IMG/VR virus record: IMGVR_UViG_3300025603_000075
Coordinates: 1 to 24,887 of that record
DNA length: 24,887 nt
DNA from: a virus
Reading direction: 5' to 3' (one strand)
Part shown: one piece after another, positions 16,638-23,870 of the stretch
How the letters are laid out: every line of letters starts with the position of its first letter
Position numbering within the stretch: the stretch's first letter is position 1
The notes under the pieces: model-generated
The model's input: only the letters and a program-made list of their open reading frames with translations
What the model was told of the DNA's origin: nothing
Database searches by the model: none
Program-made: the position numbers and the translations under genes

Positions 16638-17041
16638 AATCCAGCCTTCATCATTGCAGCCATTTTTTTGGCTCTCATTGGAGTTTGATTAGCCCACTTT
16701 GAATTAAGCATCTCAATAGACGCTTTAGCGTAGTCTTTTTGCTTAATCGCCTCAAGCATCATTCTGAATTTAAGTAAGCCACTGCTGCCCATCTGAAAAG
16801 CCATTTGTACGATCACGCTCTGGCGTACCTCGTCTAATTCATCAAAAAACTCAAATTTGGCTAAATTTGCATATAATTCAGTTACTTGGTGCTCAAGAAG
16901 GGAAGCAGCGGCACGTTCACTCATACCAGCGTCTACGTTAAAGCCGTAGCCAATTGTCTGAGCGCCTGTAGTGCATCGGTATAGCTTACCGCTAAAGCCC
17001 TCAAAAACCTTGAGCATGTCAAGAGTTCTATTTATTTTCAT
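16625..17041 (-). CDS. Endolysin, T4-type lysozyme (GH24 muramidase)
   Basis: A 138-residue glycoside hydrolase of the T4 lysozyme family, which cleaves the MurNAc-GlcNAc bond of peptidoglycan. The N-terminus has FEGF with catalytic E14, then C23 and T29 in TIGYG, exactly the family spacing E-8-(D/C)-5-T; this protein has the Cys variant where T4 has Asp. VIVQMAFQMG and the C-terminal SKWANQTPMRAKKMAAMMKAGLWE closely follow T4 lysozyme. It is shorter than T4 lysozyme (164 residues), mainly between the two halves. There is no signal or anchor peptide, so export needs a holin. No clear ribosome site precedes the ATG, which follows ACTTTACCAA. Confidence 0.92.
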   Translation of the reverse strand: MKINRTLDMLKVFEGFSGKLYRCTTGAQTIGYGFNVDAGMSERAAASLLEHQVTELYANLAKFEFFDELDEVRQSVIVQMAFQMGSSGLLKFRMMLEAIKQKDYAKASIEMLNSKWANQTPMRAKKMAAMMKAGLWEI

Positions 17042-17082
17042 TTGGTAAAGTCTATGCTTAATTGATTATTAATAATGGAGAA

Positions 17083-17105
17083 AGGGGGTCATAAATGCCC
17101 CCCCT
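17083..17105 (-). terminator. G/C-tract stem-loop downstream of the capsid gene
   Basis: On the minus strand AGGGGG pairs with CCCCCT around an 11-base loop, followed by TTCTCCATTATT. A smaller hairpin, GTGC-GCAA-GCAC (17120-17131), lies just before it. Together they fill most of the 93-bp gap after the capsid gene. The U-tract is poor, so this may be a partial terminator or an mRNA-stabilising structure that lets capsid mRNA exceed that of lysis genes; this is inference. Confidence 0.4.
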
Positions 17106-17134
17106 ATACTCCGCAAAGGTGCTTGCGCACATTG

Positions 17135-18457
17135 TTACCCAATCTTCATAATAGCATGACGCTTCATGTGTTGTAGGGCAATACCCGCATCTGAGAAATA
17201 CTCGTCCTTAACGCCGTCATAAGCGTTTTCCGTCTTAATATTGGTATTAAAACGATCAGGACGAAAGTAACGGTATTCAATACAATCTAAATCTGGAAGC
17301 AATATCCAATTCTCATAAGGCGTACCTCTAAGAATCTCTAGCTTAACCAGCTTTAAAGTAAGATTACCTGTCTCTAAGTAACGTACTCTCGTACCATACT
17401 TGTCTTCCTCGCCTGCCGTAATATTAATCTGCCATTGCGATTTTTGCAGCATTACCAAAGAAGACAAATAATTCATTGCACCTGGTCCACAATAAGCCAC
17501 ACGAATACCGTCTTGCATTGTGTACTGACTTAGTTTGTCGGTATCAGTGCCAAAATCGCTAAACGTGTAGTTATCAGGGTCGATAGTAAAGATGTTTTGC
17601 TCCGTACCCGTAGTAACACCGTAACGCTCCATTGCAGGAATAAATCCTTCTGTAGTTCGTACTACTTTGCCCTCTTTATCTAGTGTATGGCCTAAGAAAT
17701 TCTCGCCAGCGGCACCAATACCACCAACACGAGCGCCTAAAAGAACCTTACGCTGTAAACGCATCTTGTGCAGAAGCATTTTATCACGACGTAAACGCAT
17801 AAGCTCATCAGCCGATTTTTTACCATTGTATTTCAAGCCTTTCAAGGCGGCCTCTTTAAGCGTACCAGTTACCTCAATAGGTGTTCTAGTAATCTCTGTT
17901 GAGTTCCATACAATTCTTGGCTGTGTACCGTAAGCCTCTGGAGAATGAGAACCTTCCCCTGCTGCATGGGATATAACCATTAAAACGTCATTGTCCGCTA
18001 AAGCGGCTATACGTTGGTTAACAGCAGCAGGATTCGTTATCGCTGTTAGCGTTACTTGTCCATTCCCACTATTAACATCACGAACTCGCGCAATACCCTT
18101 TTTAGTTGTTTTAGCTGCGTTCCAAACTTCAACAAGCAAACCCTCTAGGGAAGCGTCTAGCTTTAGGCCTACTAAGCCATCCACTACAAGAGCGTCTCTA
18201 GTAGCACCCGGATCACCGTCGTCTGTCCAAGCGCCAGGAGTGGCTTTGTTTATCGTCATTTCCTGACGATACCAAAGACTATCGTCTTCAAACATTTTGA
18301 AATCCGCATCATCAGTTTTAACCTTTCTATCAATTAAATCTGTCAATAACGGTGTTGCATCTGGGCGTAATTCCTTTACATCCGAATCCATGTTGAGATC
18401 AAACTCGCGACGTTCGGTATAAATAATGCCCATATTTGCTAGCGTTTCTGCTGACAT
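17135..18457 (-). CDS. Major capsid protein (HK97-fold, SU10/DUF5309-like)
   Basis: A 440-residue protein placed directly after portal and scaffold genes. The N-terminus holds ELRPDATPLLTDLIDRKVKT followed by DADFKMFEDD, a pattern typical of a group of HK97-fold capsid proteins in which a PxxTPLL/F segment precedes a basic-acidic FxWFED-like stretch. Other landmarks are a beta-rich insertion (about 85-160), IVWNSTEITRTPIEVTGT, the basic helix RLRRDKMLLHKMRLQRKVLLG, and the strand-rich end. No cleaved prodomain is apparent. A ribosome site AGGAAA lies seven bases before the ATG. The capsid call rests on order, length and pattern; the exact subfamily should be confirmed by structure comparison. 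Confidence 0.85.
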   Translation of the reverse strand: MSAETLANMGIIYTERREFDLNMDSDVKELRPDATPLLTDLIDRKVKTDDADFKMFEDDSLWYRQEMTINKATPGAWTDDGDPGATRDALVVDGLVGLKLDASLEGLLVEVWNAAKTTKKGIARVRDVNSGNGQVTLTAITNPAAVNQRIAALADNDVLMVISHAAGEGSHSPEAYGTQPRIVWNSTEITRTPIEVTGTLKEAALKGLKYNGKKSADELMRLRRDKMLLHKMRLQRKVLLGARVGGIGAAGENFLGHTLDKEGKVVRTTEGFIPAMERYGVTTGTEQNIFTIDPDNYTFSDFGTDTDKLSQYTMQDGIRVAYCGPGAMNYLSSLVMLQKSQWQINITAGEEDKYGTRVRYLETGNLTLKLVKLEILRGTPYENWILLPDLDCIEYRYFRPDRFNTNIKTENAYDGVKDEYFSDAGIALQHMKRHAIMKIG

Positions 18458-18492
18458 AATATTTTCCTAAATATGTGTTTTTTTAAAATTGT

Positions 18493-19401
18493 TTATCCCC
18501 ATACACTGCGCTGCACTGTCTTCTTAGCTGAACCTGAACCAGTAATAGGTTTAGGGCTCTTCTTTTTAACGGTGGTTTGCTGTTTTGAAGCTGCTGGCTG
18601 CTTACCTTTTTTAATCTTGTATAGCTGAACTAAATCAGCTAAATCAGGTTGCTTGTCATTGAAGGTTTCAAAAAACTCTTTAACATCATTTTCTGCAAAC
18701 CCAAACTTAGATCGTAAATCTGTTTGAATCTGCTGAACAGCTTTTTCTCCTTCCTGCTTTTGCGCTCTAGTCTGCGTTTCAGCCTGCTGTAATTTGTCTT
18801 GTAGTTCTTCTTTTAAATCGGTGTACTCTAAACGGTCTTCTATGTAATTTTGACGCGTTTTTTCGTATTCCTCTCTTTCTTCATAACTCGCATTAGCGCC
18901 TGGTTTTTCGGGGCGTTCAGGGCGCTTAAGGTTCTGTAGCTGCTTGTTTATTGCCTCTGGACTATCTTTCGATACAGTTAAGCCAACGGATTCACCCTTT
19001 AACACTTTGTCTATTTTATCCAAAAGCTCAGGTTGCTTCTGAATACTATCAGCAAAGTCTAACACTTCTTTAGATATGCTACCTGTTTGGGCTTTATATT
19101 GGTCGTAATCGCTTTTTAGTCTGTCATATTTACTCTGCCATTCCCGAAGTTTTTCGGCAGGCTCTGGTTCCTCTTGATCGTCGTCTTCATTTGAATCTTC
19201 ATCTTCTGAATCATCTTCATTTTCTGAATCATCTTCATTTGAATCGTCTAAATCATTAGCATCCTCATTGTTGTCTGTTTGCTCTTCTTGGGAGCTGTCG
19301 CTTGCTTGATCGTCCGCATTATCCGAAAGGATTTCTTCCGAATCTTGGATTTCACTAACACTCTGTTCGGCTTTATCTGTAGCCCAAATACTTGCGTCCA
19401 T
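18493..19401 (-). CDS. Scaffolding protein
   Basis: A 302-residue protein located between portal and capsid genes, the usual place of the scaffold. Residues about 15-85 are extremely acidic, with repeats such as SNEDDSENEDDSEDEDSNED. Residues 85-245 are helical with long coiled-coil stretches (LREWQSKYDRLKSDYDQYKA; about 170-240). The C-terminal 35 residues are strongly basic (KKGKQPAASKQQ, KKKSPKPITG). Basic C-termini of scaffolds such as that of P22 bind the acidic face of the coat; this polarity fits. The ribosome site AAGGTG is formed by the last codons and stop of the portal gene. The call is from context and composition. Confidence 0.8.
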   Translation of the reverse strand: MDASIWATDKAEQSVSEIQDSEEILSDNADDQASDSSQEEQTDNNEDANDLDDSNEDDSENEDDSEDEDSNEDDDQEEPEPAEKLREWQSKYDRLKSDYDQYKAQTGSISKEVLDFADSIQKQPELLDKIDKVLKGESVGLTVSKDSPEAINKQLQNLKRPERPEKPGANASYEEREEYEKTRQNYIEDRLEYTDLKEELQDKLQQAETQTRAQKQEGEKAVQQIQTDLRSKFGFAENDVKEFFETFNDKQPDLADLVQLYKIKKGKQPAASKQQTTVKKKSPKPITGSGSAKKTVQRSVWG

Positions 19402-19406
19402 TTAGT

Positions 19407-21704
19407 TCACCTTTGCTGTTGGTTGTTTTGAAGGGGGATTTGAAATTCATTGACAGCCTTATCCATTGAAACGCGGCCATCATCTAGTATTTTATCATTC
19501 TCTCGCATAGCTTGAACCTCACCATCCTTTAGCGTGGACTTAAATTTCTCTAGCTCTGTTCGCTGTCTTGCGTGGAATAACTCTCGCTCTCTGGTCTGCA
19601 TATCTCCTTTGAGCTTGTCTATTTCTTCCTGTTGCGTTTGCATTTGCTGCTGCATTTGCTGCATAATTGCCATACGCTCCATAATCTTATCTTTATCAGG
19701 GAAATCAGCCTCTTTGAGAACCGCTTCTTGATCTACTAATCTTAGATTGTACAGCTCTTTAGCTTGCTCAAATCTAGCCCAACGGTTTGACGGTAGTGTA
19801 GAACCACTTATAAGCCTAACGTCGGCTTTCATGGTAGATAAATCGTTCAACCTGTCCACTACCTGACGGCTTAATTCATCATAGATAGGTTGGTTAAGTG
19901 TGGTTTGAACCTCACTCTTATAATTCGCATCAAAGGTTCTAATAATTTTATTTTCGCTGTAGGTAACCTGTGTCAATTCAAACATTACTTTACCCAATAG
20001 AGTAAGGCCATGTTCTATCACATCACGCTTTGAGCGCATACGACGCTGACCAAATTCTTCAAAAGCTAGTGTTGCATGGTAAGTTGGCGGCGCCGCACTA
20101 GAATCACCAGCCATCAAGTCATAAACACCAATAATTTGCTTCATTTTCATCTCAGCGCTCTTAAGAAGCTCGTAAACCTGACCTGAAAGCGGTGGAACCT
20201 GAATAGGTACGGGTTGGCCAAAGTCTAAGTCTATTTCAACCGTTCCAAAGCCCGCCTTAGACATCTGTTCGTTAATAGCTTCAATATCACTTCCTGTAGG
20301 CACTAAAAGTTTAGGACTGGCTGAATTAGCTGCATGAGCCATAACTAAGCTGCTAAGCTTATTGTAGAAGCGTTGCAAACCTCTAACATGCTCTACATCA
20401 CCTTTAGGGTATGGGTTTCTGGAATGACGGTTCATAACAGGTATAACAGGTATTTGTGAAACCTCTATAATCTGTTGATCAATCTCATGTGAATCAATAC
20501 TAATAATTCGCTTAACACGACCTACTTCATAGTTTTGCTCTCTTAAAAGGCCTTCTTGAATAAGCTGCTCTTTTACATCTTGAGCGCTAACAAAATTGAA
20601 CGTAATTGTTGAATCTGGAATAACAGCTTCTGGCATATCACTCATTTCTTCTGGACCAGGCACTAAGGTTGGATTGCCTGTGTTTTCATCCATAGCGTAG
20701 TGAGCAAAGTAATCACCGCTTTGGCTCTCGCCTTGCTGTGTGGCTAATTCTGTATAGGTTTGAACCATTTGCTCAGATAGCATAGGGCGATCTTCCACAA
20801 CAACAATAGTTAAGCCTTCTAAATACTCTTGCTTAGCCTGTTCGTCTTCAAATAATTGCGTTCTCTTATTCGGAAAGTCCTCTAGTTCACAGCGCATTAC
20901 CTGTATTTTTGTGTAGCGCTCTATAACCTCGTAAAAAACTTCTTCCTCTAAAGTGGAATCTATGCCATGAGTTGTAGAACCTATATTACCCGTAATATAT
21001 TCTTCGGGAGACATGTAGTTGTTCTGTATACTTGGGCGCCTAATAGCCTTTGATTGAGTAAGCTTTTCTAAGTCCTTACGCTTAATAAACCCCTTATAAT
21101 GATCTAGTACTTGGCTTTCGCTGTATTCTGTTGCAATAAGTATATTATGGGCGTCTCTAGCAAAACGGTCTCTTGAAGCAGGGTCTATATAAACGCTCAA
21201 AGGGTCTATAGCCTGAAAATGAACCTCTCCCCTACCACCATCAGCATCAGGGTCTCCCCAAGCAAGCCATACACCCATCCCAGCATTACAAAAATCATCC
21301 GCATGTGCTTCTAAATGTTGTTTACCGTTATTTTGCACCCATAAATACTCTAGGATATTACTTACTAAATCCGCTATACGGCCATCCGAATCTTCTGTAC
21401 CAATAGCCTGAAAACGTGGGTCATTAGAGGTAATAATGGAAATTAAATTATCTATTAAAGGCAATACTAGATTCCAACTAATAGCAGCGTGTCTACGCTC
21501 TGCCAATGTGTCTAATTCTTCCTTTGTAAACTGAGCGCCGTCTCTAAATTTGTAGTTTATTAATGCGTTTTTAGCATATTCATCTCTGGAAGAAGAGTAT
21601 TCTTCTAACAGTTTTTTCGATAGCTGAGCTTCGTTAAAAGCCTTATTATCACTCTTTTGCAAGCCATAAGCCGTTTTTGTAGAAAATATTCCCATAAAAC
21701 CCAT
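19407..21704 (-). CDS. Portal protein (P22-type)
   Basis: A 765-residue portal, forming the dodecameric DNA gateway at one capsid vertex. Family landmarks in order: INYKFRDGAQFTKEEL and RRHAAISWNLVLPLIDNLI (clip and stem approach), VSNILEYLWVQNN, the wing motif VWLAWGDPDADGGRGEVHFQ with IDPLSVYIDPASR, NRHSRNPYPKGDVEHVRGLQ, RFYNKLSSLVMAHAAN, then TLPSNRWARFEQAKELY and a Gln-rich coiled coil (about 660-740). P22 portal is 725 residues, so the length fits. Two ATG codons (21704 and 21695) are possible; neither has a Shine-Dalgarno sequence. It opens the leftward block next to the divergent intergenic region. Confidence 0.9.
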   Translation of the reverse strand: MGFMGIFSTKTAYGLQKSDNKAFNEAQLSKKLLEEYSSSRDEYAKNALINYKFRDGAQFTKEELDTLAERRHAAISWNLVLPLIDNLISIITSNDPRFQAIGTEDSDGRIADLVSNILEYLWVQNNGKQHLEAHADDFCNAGMGVWLAWGDPDADGGRGEVHFQAIDPLSVYIDPASRDRFARDAHNILIATEYSESQVLDHYKGFIKRKDLEKLTQSKAIRRPSIQNNYMSPEEYITGNIGSTTHGIDSTLEEEVFYEVIERYTKIQVMRCELEDFPNKRTQLFEDEQAKQEYLEGLTIVVVEDRPMLSEQMVQTYTELATQQGESQSGDYFAHYAMDENTGNPTLVPGPEEMSDMPEAVIPDSTITFNFVSAQDVKEQLIQEGLLREQNYEVGRVKRIISIDSHEIDQQIIEVSQIPVIPVMNRHSRNPYPKGDVEHVRGLQRFYNKLSSLVMAHAANSASPKLLVPTGSDIEAINEQMSKAGFGTVEIDLDFGQPVPIQVPPLSGQVYELLKSAEMKMKQIIGVYDLMAGDSSAAPPTYHATLAFEEFGQRRMRSKRDVIEHGLTLLGKVMFELTQVTYSENKIIRTFDANYKSEVQTTLNQPIYDELSRQVVDRLNDLSTMKADVRLISGSTLPSNRWARFEQAKELYNLRLVDQEAVLKEADFPDKDKIMERMAIMQQMQQQMQTQQEEIDKLKGDMQTRERELFHARQRTELEKFKSTLKDGEVQAMRENDKILDDGRVSMDKAVNEFQIPLQNNQQQR

Positions 21705-21730
21705 GTTTTATAGAAAATAAAACTATTTCA

Positions 21731-21759
21731 CTTAAAAACTACAATGTGTAGTTTATAAT
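21731..21759 (+). promoter_or_regulatory. Possible rightward promoter for the SSB-like gene
   Basis: TATAAT at 21754-21759 is a full sigma-70 -10 consensus, about 27 bases before the SSB-like start codon. The hexamer 17 bases upstream, CTTAAA at 21731, is a poor -35 match, so activity may need an activator or a phage factor. It overlaps the palindrome. Confidence 0.4.
21736..21754. promoter_or_regulatory. Perfect palindrome in divergent intergenic region, operator candidate
   Basis: AAACTACA-ATG-TGTAGTTT is a perfect 8-bp inverted repeat with a 3-bp centre, in the 81-bp region between the divergent portal and SSB-like genes. Its right end touches the TATAAT box at 21754-21759, so a protein bound here would cover a rightward promoter. 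A 16/19 match lies at 4971-4989. Confidence 0.5.
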
Positions 21760-21785
21760 GTTGACAAAAACTTAAAACAACCATT

Positions 21786-22457
21786 ATGCCAGTAGGAAAT
21801 TCAAAAAAGAGAATCTATTACAGCGTTTCTAAAGACACTGCAAAAATAAAGACTAAAAACGGTGATAACGTACTTGAGTACGATTATCTGGAAGGACGAT
21901 TAAAAAGCGTTCAATACCAACCCGCAGAAAATATGAACGGCACAAAAATAGGTGCAAGATTTGTATTTATTTTTAGCGACGGGCTGCAAGAAGAAGTTTT
22001 CCAAGCAGGAGTAGGAGCCAGCTATATTCATTTTATACTAGGAGCCCTTGATGCTAATGAAGCTATTAAAAATTCCATAAAGCTAAGCCCGTATCTGAGA
22101 ACGATTGTAAACAAAAGTACGAATGAATCGCGTGTAGGCATAGCTATGTCTGTTTGGAACAATAATGAAATGCTTCGCTATGGTGATGACTTCTATAATA
22201 GCTTAGCAGAAATTAAACAGATCAACGTCTCTGGTGAATTACACTTCGATAAAACAGATCGCATCAACCAAATTCGCACAATCGCCGAAAAAGTAAATGC
22301 AAAGTACACTATGGCGTGGTCTCAATCTCAGAAAGAAATCAGTAATCAAACCTCGTCAGTTGATCAAGAGCGTTTTGATGATGATGATGATACAGAGTTC
22401 GCTGTTACAGTAGCTAGTAACGCTTCTACAAATGAAGATGATGATTTGCCATTTTGA
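21786..22457 (+). CDS. Single-stranded DNA-binding protein-like
   Basis: A 223-residue protein with a strand-rich body (about 8-165) and a long disordered acidic tail: FDDDDDTEF at about 197-205 and the final EDDDLPF. An acidic tail ending in DDDxPF is the hallmark of bacterial and phage SSBs, where it recruits replication partners. The body, with IYYSVSKDTAKIKTKNGDNV, FVFIFSDGLQEEVFQAG and VGIAMSVWNN, does not match a named SSB family that I recognise, but alternating strands suit an OB-like fold. It is the first gene of the rightward block, next to the TATAAT box, as expected for an early replication gene. There is no Shine-Dalgarno sequence before the ATG. Its stop overlaps the next gene's TTG start. 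Confidence 0.7.
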   Translation: MPVGNSKKRIYYSVSKDTAKIKTKNGDNVLEYDYLEGRLKSVQYQPAENMNGTKIGARFVFIFSDGLQEEVFQAGVGASYIHFILGALDANEAIKNSIKLSPYLRTIVNKSTNESRVGIAMSVWNNNEMLRYGDDFYNSLAEIKQINVSGELHFDKTDRINQIRTIAEKVNAKYTMAWSQSQKEISNQTSSVDQERFDDDDDTEFAVTVASNASTNEDDDLPF

Positions 22458-23110
22458 GAAGACGCCAAAACGTACTCCGTTACCTTGAAGAGTTGTACCC
22501 ACGTATGCCCGAAAGGGCTTATGAAGTTATAGGCTATACGGGAAGACTTAACAAGGAGTTAATCAGATCAATACCCTACAAAAAAAGGGTTTGGTGGATG
22601 CGTGAACTTTTAACTACAAGATGGATTGATGTTCGAGACGCTATGGCTATTGAAATCATTCGTTTTGAACGGCTAGACGTAGATCAATTCGGTGAAATGT
22701 ACCGAAGCGACCAAAAAAAACCCGGTGCTACACTCACCGTAATGCTTAAGAACCCCATATTTGCCCTTGATTTGAAACAACAAATAGAAAAAGTCCTTGA
22801 AGAACAAGGCCTCACCAATGAATACCTAATTGGTAAGCTAAAACAAGTGATAGAGATATCCGAACTTAAAGGTGATCTTACAAATATGCGTCATGCTATC
22901 ATGGACACATTAAAAATTACGGGTGCTATTTCGCCCGCAAAACCTATGAGTAAATCAGGAAGGTTGGAGCAAGCCAACAGAGAAGATGCACTAGCTTTTC
23001 AGGACACCCACAAAATGCTAGAGCAAGCTAACCTGGATGATGATATAGAGGACGCAGACATTATAGGCTATGATGCTGTTGAAGATGAAGATGAAGATGA
23101 AGAAATCTAA
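22454..23110 (+). CDS. Unknown protein, possible small terminase or DNA-binding protein
   Basis: A 218-residue, mostly helical protein. The basic N-terminus (MRRRQNVLRYLEELYPRMPE) and the helix LNKELIRSIPYKKRVWWMRE suggest nucleic-acid contact. The central part, QGLTNEYLIGKLKQVIEIS followed by NMRHAIMDTLKITGAI, resembles the oligomerising helices of some small terminase subunits, but the match is weak. The tail is acidic, ending in EDEDEDEEI. The start is a TTG overlapping the SSB-like stop (TTGA); an ATG at 22505 would remove 17 residues but has no better ribosome site, so the TTG is kept. No large terminase is in the window to support the terminase reading. Confidence 0.6.
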   Translation: MRRRQNVLRYLEELYPRMPERAYEVIGYTGRLNKELIRSIPYKKRVWWMRELLTTRWIDVRDAMAIEIIRFERLDVDQFGEMYRSDQKKPGATLTVMLKNPIFALDLKQQIEKVLEEQGLTNEYLIGKLKQVIEISELKGDLTNMRHAIMDTLKITGAISPAKPMSKSGRLEQANREDALAFQDTHKMLEQANLDDDIEDADIIGYDAVEDEDEDEEI

Positions 23111-23393
23111 TTTAAAAGGAACGCTCGACTCTTTAATAGACATGGCAATAGTATTAGAGATTTACGAGCCATCTGATACCAGTTATGACCCTATTGAAGA
23201 CACTCAAGTCATATCTAAGCTTGTTAAATCGGTGGATGAATTACGCAGGGCAGAGACAGCCTATCTGTACAACATAAACCAAAACAGTAAGGACGCGGGC
23301 AACAAGTCAGAGCTAATAGAACGATTTAAAAAAGTTCAGCTTAATCTGCTAAGACTAAGCATAGCCCATAACATAGAATGTGATTCGATATAG
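23097..23393 (+). CDS. Small helical protein, unknown
   Basis: A 98-residue protein if read from ATG at 23097. Five in-frame ATG codons (23070, 23073, 23085, 23091, 23097) lie in the GAAGAT repeat that encodes the acidic tail of the upstream gene in another frame; the last one gives a sensible N-terminus (MKKSNLKGTLDSLIDMAI), while earlier ones only add Met-Lys repeats. The protein is helical with VKSVDELRRAETAYLYNIN and FKKVQLNLLRLSIAHNIE. No family is recognised. It overlaps the previous gene by 14 bp, so it is translated with it, perhaps as a partner. Confidence 0.55.
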   Translation: MKKSNLKGTLDSLIDMAIVLEIYEPSDTSYDPIEDTQVISKLVKSVDELRRAETAYLYNINQNSKDAGNKSELIERFKKVQLNLLRLSIAHNIECDSI

Positions 23394-23394
23394 T

Positions 23395-23442
23395 CTAGTG
23401 ATAACAAATAGCGCCTTAGTGGGTTTTGATCGGTTCACTAGG
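23395..23442 (+). repeat. Alternative inverted repeats sharing one arm
   Basis: In the 120-bp gap after the 98-residue gene, CACTAGG (23436-23442) can pair either with CTAGTG at 23395-23400 or with CCTTAGTG at 23414-23421 (one bulge). There is no T-tract, so it is not a clear terminator. The rest of the gap holds only a 4-bp hairpin at 23459-23473. Confidence 0.35.
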
Positions 23443-23513
23443 ATTACACTTTCATAAAAGCCCCAAAAAGGCTAAACCATCATTAAATCAAAAATGACAC
23501 CAAACCAAAAACC

Positions 23514-23858
23514 ATGATAGTAAAACGTCAAACTGGAATACCTGCAATAACACACAACGATTTTAAAAAGTATTGCAAATTAAAAGGTAAAACAATGAAT
23601 AAGGTTTTTAATGATCTGTTAATATACAACATTGGTAATTACGGGCTAAACTACCATCAAATACTAAGTCCAAACCTAAAAGATTCATTATCTAAATTAA
23701 GTAGGCGAGTACCAAATCACATAGATAAAAAGAATTTTTGCGTTTCAACGAATAAGGTAACTGGCAAATTAATTGACGATTGCCTTAAAGACCGTAAAAT
23801 TCCCTTCTCGTATTTGATTAGGGCAATCATCTATACAGAAATAAAAATTTACATTTGA
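23514..23858 (+). CDS. Unknown small protein, possible tandem ribbon-helix-helix DNA-binding protein
   Basis: A 114-residue, basic protein. Two segments, residues 3-40 and 75-110, each read as a short strand, a helix, and a second hydrophobic helix (TMNKVFNDLLIYNI; PFSYLIRAIIYTEI), the layout of a ribbon-helix-helix unit such as Arc. If real, the two units in one chain would form an intramolecular dimer, as in plasmid TraY proteins. Sequence identity between the halves is low, so this is a structural guess. The ATG overlaps by ATGA the stop of a seven-codon frame (23494-23517), and there is no Shine-Dalgarno sequence. Confidence 0.55.
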   Translation: MIVKRQTGIPAITHNDFKKYCKLKGKTMNKVFNDLLIYNIGNYGLNYHQILSPNLKDSLSKLSRRVPNHIDKKNFCVSTNKVTGKLIDDCLKDRKIPFSYLIRAIIYTEIKIYI

Positions 23859-23870
23859 AGGTTAGTTCAC

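Noticed and set aside
17667-18266. Two plus-strand frames of about 90 codons opposite the capsid gene
   Set aside because: They are antisense to the well-supported capsid gene and lack ribosome sites.
21761-21766. TTGACA as a -35 box for the rightward genes
   Set aside because: It lies downstream of the TATAAT box, only 19 bases before the start codon, with no -10 box at a proper distance.
23459-23473. AGCC-GGCT hairpin as a terminator
   Set aside because: The stem is only 4 bp and no T-tract follows.
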